Origin: Micavibrio aeruginosavorus
GTDB taxonomy: Bacteria; Pseudomonadota; Alphaproteobacteria; Micavibrionales; Micavibrionaceae
Length of the DNA: 10,503 nt
Direction of reading: 5' to 3'
Assembly (NCBI GenBank): GCA_003241475.1
Contig: QFQB01000072.1
Span: 1 to 10,503, forward strand
Part shown: piece by piece, positions 6,611 through 10,503 of the stretch
How positions within the stretch are numbered: the stretch's first letter is position 1
Layout: every line of letters begins with the position of its first letter
The notes under the pieces: generated by a model
The model's database searches: none
What the model saw: only the letters and a program-made list of their open reading frames with translations
What the model was told of the DNA's origin: nothing
Program-made: the position numbers and the translations under genes

Positions 6611-6690
6611 GTAACTAGTAACGAAAAAGTGCCTACTGGTCACTTTTAGTAACCAAAGATATATACACAACTAGATTACTTAAAGTTACT
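6611..6690. promoter_or_regulatory. divergent hxlR/flavodoxin control region with candidate HxlR operators
   Basis: This spacer contains repeated half-sites: GTAACTAGTAAC (6611-6622), AGTAAC (6648-6653), TTACT (6676-6680) and GTTACT (6685-6690), the last two in inverted orientation. In addition AAAAGTG (6626-6632) and CACTTTT (6641-6647 region) form a perfect 7-base inverted repeat around CCTACTGGT. A plausible plus-strand promoter is TGGTCA (6637-6642), 17 bases, TATATA (6660-6665), which overlaps the repeat. Such clustered TTAC/GTAA elements are what one expects for HxlR-family operators, but no specific consensus can be confirmed here. Confidence 0.5.
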
Positions 6691-6712
6691 TACAAGCACA
6701 AGGAGAAAGATT

Positions 6713-7303
6713 ATGTCCAAAAACATCAAAACCGCCGTCGTCTACCATTCTGGCTACGGCCACAACGAAGTGATCGCCAAAGCGGTCGAGCGCGGTGCGA
6801 AAAAAGCGGGCGAAACCGCCCTCATCAAAATCAGCCCTGAAGGCAAAATCGAAGACGGCGAATGGGAAACATTGAACGCCGCCGACGCTATTGTTTTTGG
6901 CGCACCAACCTACATGGGATCGGCTTCCGGCCCTTTTAAAATGTTTGCCGATGCCTCGTCCAAAGCCTGGTTCACGCAAAACTGGAAAGACAAGGTTGCA
7001 GGCGGGTTCACAACATCCCATTCCATGAGCGGCGATAAGCTAAACACATTGCAACAACTCTCCATTCTGGCCGCACAACACGGTATGATCTGGGCCAGCG
7101 TTGGCGTTCCGGGCGCACAACAAACCGGAGATGCCCATCAACGCAATCCCGAAGAAATGAATCGTCTGGGCAGTTTTCTAGGTGTCATGGCGCAAGCGGA
7201 AAATGTGGCCGCAGAACAAAGCCCGCCATCCGGCGACGTTAAAACGGCCGAGTCCTACGGCGAACGCGTGGCCAATATTGCCAAAAAGCTCAAAGCCGCC
7301 TAA
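6713..7303 (+). CDS. WrbA-like flavodoxin-fold NAD(P)H:quinone oxidoreductase
   Basis: The 196-residue product has a flavodoxin fold. The N-terminal beta strand and phosphate loop VVYHSGYGHNEVIAKAV (9-25) match the WrbA-type YxxYGH pattern for FMN phosphate binding. FGAPTYMGSASGPFKMF (62-78) is the second FMN loop, and GGFTTSHSMSGDKLNTL (102-118) the third, with later residues GMIWASVG. It probably reduces quinones or related electrophiles by two electrons using NAD(P)H in the cytoplasm. It differs from classical WrbA in the loop after APTY, so the substrate is not certain and I give no symbol. AGGAG (6701-6705) lies seven bases before ATG 6713. It diverges from the HxlR regulator, its likely controller, and is followed after nine bases by hrcA. 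Confidence 0.9.
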   Translation: MSKNIKTAVVYHSGYGHNEVIAKAVERGAKKAGETALIKISPEGKIEDGEWETLNAADAIVFGAPTYMGSASGPFKMFADASSKAWFTQNWKDKVAGGFTTSHSMSGDKLNTLQQLSILAAQHGMIWASVGVPGAQQTGDAHQRNPEEMNRLGSFLGVMAQAENVAAEQSPPSGDVKTAESYGERVANIAKKLKAA

Positions 7304-7312
7304 GAAATAACG

Positions 7313-8356
7313 GTGAAAACCGTTGTTTCCTACACCACGCTTGATGAGCGCGCGCGCGAAATCTTCCGGCATATCGTCGAAACCTATATGGCGAACGGCG
7401 ATCCGGTAGGCTCGCGCACGCTTTCGCGCAACTTCGATCTCTCCCCCGCCACCATCCGCAATGTGATGGCCGATCTGGAACATCTGGGATTGCTCGAAGC
7501 GCCGCACATCTCCGCAGGCCGTCTGCCCACCACGCAGGGTCTTCGCTATTTCATCGACGGCATCCTTGAAATCGGCGCGCTCAGCGAGGCCGAGCGCCGC
7601 GCGCTGGAATCCGAATACAAGGAAGGCAACTCCGTTCCCGATATTCTGGATCAAGCCAGCCGCATGCTGTCCGGCCTGTCTTCAAGCGCAGGACTCGTCG
7701 TCGCGCCGAAGGCCGACAAATCCATCCGTCATATCGAATTCGTCTCGCTCCAGCCGACGCGCGCGCTCGTCATCATCGTCCCCGAAGACGGGATGGTTGA
7801 AAACCGCATCATCGAATTGCCCGCGGGCATCACGCCCGACATCTTAAAGCAGGCCAGCAACTTTTTGTCCGAACGCCTTTACGGCAAAACCTTTTCCGAG
7901 ATGCGCGGCGCGATCAAAGAAGAAATCTCTCACCGCAGGGACGAGCTTGGCGGCCTGATGGCGCGCATCATCGAAGAAGGCCTCGCCACGCAAGCCGGCG
8001 ACGGCACGCTGATCGTGCGCGGCACGTCCAAACTGCTCGATCAAGGATCGGTGCAGGACCTCGACCGTTTGCGTCTGTTGATGGAGCAGCTGGAGGCAAA
8101 AGAGACCGTTTCCAAACTTCTCGACGAAGCCGGACAGGCCGACGGCGTTAAAATCTTCATCGGCTCTGAAAATCCTATTTTCGGCGGTTCGGGCCACTCG
8201 CTGATTCTCACCCCCTACCGCAACGGGGCAGGCTCTTTCGTCGGCGCGGTGGGCGTGATCGGCCCGACGCGTCTAGATTATGCAAAAATAGTCCCGTCCG
8301 TAAACTTTATGGCCGAAATGATCGGGCGTAACATCCGCAAACTGTCCGAAGGATAA
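7313..8356 (+). CDS. hrcA: heat-inducible transcription repressor HrcA
   Basis: HrcA represses chaperone genes by binding CIRCE elements and is kept active by GroEL. The 347-residue product has the full architecture: an N-terminal winged helix domain (about 8-75) with DPVGSRTLSR (30-39), LSPATIRNVMADLE (43-56) and the diagnostic HISAGRLPTTQGLRYFID (65-82), a GAF-like middle, and the C-terminal segment VGVIGPTRLDYAKIVP near residue 320. The GTG start at 7313 begins a few residues before the conserved DERAREIF and has only a weak AAGAAA/CGG ribosome site, nine bases after the flavodoxin stop. There is no room for a separate promoter unless it lies inside the flavodoxin gene. No CIRCE-like TTAGCACTC/GAGTGCTAA pair was seen anywhere in the window. 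The unusual neighbour is the secreted protein gene separating it from grpE. Confidence 0.97.
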   Translation: MKTVVSYTTLDERAREIFRHIVETYMANGDPVGSRTLSRNFDLSPATIRNVMADLEHLGLLEAPHISAGRLPTTQGLRYFIDGILEIGALSEAERRALESEYKEGNSVPDILDQASRMLSGLSSSAGLVVAPKADKSIRHIEFVSLQPTRALVIIVPEDGMVENRIIELPAGITPDILKQASNFLSERLYGKTFSEMRGAIKEEISHRRDELGGLMARIIEEGLATQAGDGTLIVRGTSKLLDQGSVQDLDRLRLLMEQLEAKETVSKLLDEAGQADGVKIFIGSENPIFGGSGHSLILTPYRNGAGSFVGAVGVIGPTRLDYAKIVPSVNFMAEMIGRNIRKLSEG

Positions 8357-8364
8357 TTGCCCTA

Positions 8365-8397
8365 TCCGTTTGTTCCCTGTATCCTTTTGCAAACGGA
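8365..8397 (+). promoter_or_regulatory. hairpin that could mask the ribosome binding site of the gene at 8407
   Basis: TCCGTTTG (8365-8372) and CAAACGGA (8390-8397) form a perfect 8-base stem with a 17-base loop. The 3' arm contains the GGA of the presumed Shine-Dalgarno GGAG (8395-8398). There is no T-run, so it is not a terminator. Folding would occlude initiation of the secreted protein downstream of hrcA. Confidence 0.4.
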
Positions 8398-8406
8398 GTG
8401 TTCGCC

Positions 8407-9345
8407 TTGACCAGACTTTTCCTGATCGCCTTATGCCTTTCGACAACCTTTGCCGCCCTGCCATCCTACGCGCAGGACGAAAACCTGCCTGAAAACATGA
8501 CATACGATCCCGCCTATACGGGATGGGTCAACAAGACGGCCGAAGACATCCGCGCCGCCCAGCGCGCCAGCCTTGCCGACAAGGGATTCATCAAACCCAA
8601 CGTGGTGCAGGTCGCCATCGTGCACGAACCGTATATGGAAGACGACCAGTTCGGAATCCAGATGGCCGTGCCGGATATGATCAGTGGCTGCTACTCCCTG
8701 ACGCCGCTGGAATACGAAGCGAAATTCACCGAGCCGCATTACCTCGATATCAAGGTCAAAAAATACCGCCGCGTTCCGCCCGAAGGCTCCAGCGCCGTGC
8801 GCAAATGCGACCAGCAGAACAAAATGTCCACCGCGCTAATGGTTCTGTCGAAAAAAGATCTGATGTCCAAAGGCACGCAGGAAATCCGTTTTTCCACCGA
8901 AGTCGGCGTTGATAACTACCGCGTGATCCTCGATGAAAACCATCTGGAGCTTATCCCGCGCTCGATGATGATATTCCGCGCGCAGAACATGGCGGGACCG
9001 CTGAAAGACCGCATCCTTTATTCATTCCAGTCCGACAAGATGGTGGCCCTGCAGGTCCCCATGGCCAAACCCGGCGAAGACCTGACCAATCAAATCCTGA
9101 AATTCGCGCAAACGCGCGCAATGACCCCCGCCGACCCGTCCAAGCCCGCGCAATGGACTGGAAATGGCATGGCAATCTACTATTTCTATGACCAGAACGG
9201 ACACATCATTGACCAGATCGGCAAAGATGGGTATGCCGAGATCGGCAAAGTTTCCGTGGATCGTCCCTATGACGGACCGGAAGGCCGCACAACAGCCGCG
9301 CAGGAACTAAGCGTGTTCGTCACGCGTCCGGGCACACAGCTATAA
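8407..9345 (+). CDS. secreted protein of unknown function between hrcA and grpE, 312 aa
   Basis: The N-terminus is a classic signal peptide: MTRLFLIALCLSTTFAALP, then SYA before a likely cleavage ahead of QDEN (residue 22/23). I chose TTG 8407 because GGAG (8395-8398) lies eight bases upstream; GTG 8398 is in frame but overlaps that site and would give 315 residues. The mature protein has two cysteines (ISGCYSL and VRKCDQQN) that could form a disulfide, many charged residues and beta-like segments such as QEIRFSTEVGVDNYRVIL and AIYYFYDQNGHIIDQIG. No enzyme motif or known domain is recognised. It follows hrcA by 50 bases and precedes grpE by 13, so it is probably co-transcribed with both. An exported protein in the middle of a cytoplasmic chaperone operon is unexpected; envelope stress linkage is a guess. 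Confidence 0.88.
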   Translation: MTRLFLIALCLSTTFAALPSYAQDENLPENMTYDPAYTGWVNKTAEDIRAAQRASLADKGFIKPNVVQVAIVHEPYMEDDQFGIQMAVPDMISGCYSLTPLEYEAKFTEPHYLDIKVKKYRRVPPEGSSAVRKCDQQNKMSTALMVLSKKDLMSKGTQEIRFSTEVGVDNYRVILDENHLELIPRSMMIFRAQNMAGPLKDRILYSFQSDKMVALQVPMAKPGEDLTNQILKFAQTRAMTPADPSKPAQWTGNGMAIYYFYDQNGHIIDQIGKDGYAEIGKVSVDRPYDGPEGRTTAAQELSVFVTRPGTQL

Positions 9346-9358
9346 TTTGGGAATTAAA

Positions 9359-9970
9359 ATGAGTAACGAACCTGAAACACAACCGGAAGAAACGCCGGAC
9401 ATTACACCTGAAACGCAAGCAGACCAAGCCGAAGCGCAATCTGCCGATGCCGCGCCTGCCGACCTCGTCGCCGCGAAGATAAAGCAGCTCGAAGCCGAAG
9501 CGCTGGACGCCAAGGACAAGATGATGCGCGCGCTGGCCGACGCCGAGAACACGCGCCGCCGCGCCGTCAAAGACCGCGAGGACGCAGGCAAATACGCTGT
9601 GTCCTCCTTCGCGCGCGACTTGCTGGATTTTTCCGACAACTTCCACCGCGCGCTGGCCGCCATCCCCAAAGAACTTCATGACGATGAACGCGTCGGTAGC
9701 ATCATCACAGGTCTGGAAGCGATGGATGCGCAGCTTTTGAAAACATTCGGCAAGCACGGCATCAAGAAAATCGAACCGCTCGATGAAACCTTCAACCCGA
9801 ACTTCCACGAAGTGATGTTCGAAGCCCCCGTCCCCGGCAAGCCTGCGGGCGTGGTCATCCAAGTGGTTGAAGCCGGTTATGTGCTCAATGACCGCCTGCT
9901 CCGCGCCGCCAAAGTCGGGGTGAGCAAAGGCGGCATGGGCACAGATCATCAAGTCGATCAGTCCGCATAA
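9359..9970 (+). CDS. grpE: GrpE, nucleotide exchange factor for DnaK
   Basis: GrpE releases ADP from DnaK and so drives the Hsp70 substrate cycle in the cytoplasm. The 203-residue product has the expected parts: a disordered acidic N-terminus rich in Glu, Thr, Gln and Ala (1-35), a long coiled-coil helix (about 36-98) containing MMRALADAENTRRRAVKDRE (55-74), a helical bundle (about 105-135), and the C-terminal beta domain with the family signature from FNPNFHEVMFEAPVPG (145-160) through VLNDRLLRAAKVGVSK (175-190). ATG 9359 is preferred over an in-frame TTG at 9347 because GGGA lies seven bases upstream and the acidic start is typical. dnaK and dnaJ are not in the window. hrcA-grpE linkage is standard, but here a secreted protein gene lies between them. 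Confidence 0.96.
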   Translation: MSNEPETQPEETPDITPETQADQAEAQSADAAPADLVAAKIKQLEAEALDAKDKMMRALADAENTRRRAVKDREDAGKYAVSSFARDLLDFSDNFHRALAAIPKELHDDERVGSIITGLEAMDAQLLKTFGKHGIKKIEPLDETFNPNFHEVMFEAPVPGKPAGVVIQVVEAGYVLNDRLLRAAKVGVSKGGMGTDHQVDQSA

Positions 9971-9972
9971 AA

Positions 9973-10033
9973 ATTGTTTAAAAACAATAAATTAAACCAA
10001 TTCATTGTATAATTTTTCACAATCAATTATACA
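9973..10033 (+). promoter_or_regulatory. AT-rich promoter and palindromes between grpE and the next gene
   Basis: The 69-base spacer is very AT-rich. ATTGTTT (9973-9979) and AAACAAT (9982-9988) form an inverted repeat; TGTATAATT (10006-10014) and AATTATACA (10025-10033) form a perfect 9-base inverted repeat spaced by 10. The first arm of the latter contains a consensus -10 box TATAAT (10008-10013); no good -35 was found. The palindrome overlapping the -10 box would suit a repressor site. The AT-only first repeat is too weak to call a terminator for grpE with confidence. Confidence 0.42.
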
Positions 10034-10039
10034 TAATAC

Positions 10040-10503
10040 ATGAAAACGCCGCGTTTTATCACTCAGTTTCTGGGGCAGATATGGTCGTCCAAAGCCGTTG
10101 CGGCAAACGATGGCTTGGATGATTTTTGGCCGGCGTTTCGCGCGCGCTATGCGGCGGATTATCAAGACTGGAGAAATCTTCCCCCTTCCGGCAAAAGCCG
10201 CGCCGTTCCGCACATCACGCTCGGCGAAGAAGCAAACCATGACGCGGCGCTCACAGCGTCCGTCGATGAAATATTTCCAGACAATGCGACGAAACTTTTC
10301 CTGAGAACAACAGGCGTGCAAATATGGGCATCGGCAAATTTGGCTCCTCTGGCAGACAAGCTGGGATTAACCGAAACGGCAAAAGAATATTTTCACAAGC
10401 GTCTCGACGGTGCTGCAGGCCTGTACATCCCGGCCAAAACATTCGGCAACGATAAAAGCGTTTTGTTCTACATTAATAAAACGCTTTCCGGCGCGGCACC
10501 ATC
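10040..10503 (+). CDS. hypothetical protein (partial, 3' end outside window)
   Basis: From ATG 10040 a frame of 154 complete codons stays open to the window end. It is not recognised. The visible product starts MKTPRFITQFLGQIWSSKA, a short amphipathic segment rather than a convincing signal peptide, followed by a Trp/Arg/Tyr-rich part (DDFWPAFRARYAADYQDW) and a mixed region with TKLFLRTTGVQIWASANLAP and GAAGLYIPAKTFGNDKSVLF. No Shine-Dalgarno is evident in the AT-rich leader. Codon choice is GC-leaning as in the neighbouring conserved genes, which argues for a real gene. The palindromic AT-rich promoter region ahead of it suggests separate transcription from grpE. Confidence 0.65.
   Translation, partial: MKTPRFITQFLGQIWSSKAVAANDGLDDFWPAFRARYAADYQDWRNLPPSGKSRAVPHITLGEEANHDAALTASVDEIFPDNATKLFLRTTGVQIWASANLAPLADKLGLTETAKEYFHKRLDGAAGLYIPAKTFGNDKSVLFYINKTLSGAAP

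Noticed and set aside
7313..8356. Search for a CIRCE operator near hrcA and grpE
   Set aside because: No TTAGCACTC and GAGTGCTAA pair was seen in the spacers of the window, so no HrcA operator is annotated.
9320..9952. Open frame of 210 codons on the minus strand
   Set aside because: It is antisense to grpE, whose identity is secure; the Phe/Arg/Gly-rich translation is a typical shadow.
9973..9988. AT-only hairpin after grpE as an intrinsic terminator
   Set aside because: The stem contains no run of G-C pairs and no T-run follows on the plus strand, so termination is unlikely.

Overview
The window looks like a chromosomal segment from an alphaproteobacterium. Its backbone is the heat-shock and housekeeping neighbourhood typical of that class: hemW, rdgB and rph on the minus strand facing hrcA and grpE on the plus strand. 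Conserved genes are GC-rich. No rRNA, tRNA, CRISPR array, insertion sequence or integrase is visible.

Layout. Positions 1-969 (minus) hold a gene, cut by the window edge, that resembles the C-terminal part of alphaproteobacterial SUV3-like helicases but has no helicase core in front of it. A 280-base divergent spacer follows, with a possible 12-residue leader ORF just ahead of a secreted protein gene (1250-2296, plus). Positions 2293-3273 form a lower-GC insert of two unrecognised genes that diverge from a 72-base spacer carrying a near-consensus promoter; each meets its outer neighbour stop codon to stop codon. The plus-strand member appears to use an intrinsic terminator buried inside the opposing hemW coding sequence.

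Positions 3274-6598 (minus) read as one transcription unit in the order hxlR, rph, rdgB, osmC, hemW, with ATGA overlaps at rph-rdgB and rdgB-osmC. Positions 6713-9970 (plus) hold a WrbA-like flavodoxin gene, hrcA only 9 bases later, a secreted protein gene, and grpE. The 114 bases between hxlR and the flavodoxin gene carry several AGTAAC-type half-sites and a 7-base inverted repeat. After grpE comes an AT-rich promoter-like spacer and an unrecognised gene running off the window (10040 onward).

How it fits together. The inferred centre is a one-cysteine HxlR-family regulator that could sense quinones or oxidants and control the divergent flavodoxin gene. Because hrcA lies directly downstream of the flavodoxin gene, and rph-rdgB-osmC-hemW directly downstream of hxlR, the same control region could link redox stress to the HrcA/GrpE chaperone system and to an OsmC peroxidase, nucleotide sanitation and RNA 3'-end trimming. 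The enzyme identities are secure. The regulatory wiring is inference from spacing and motifs.
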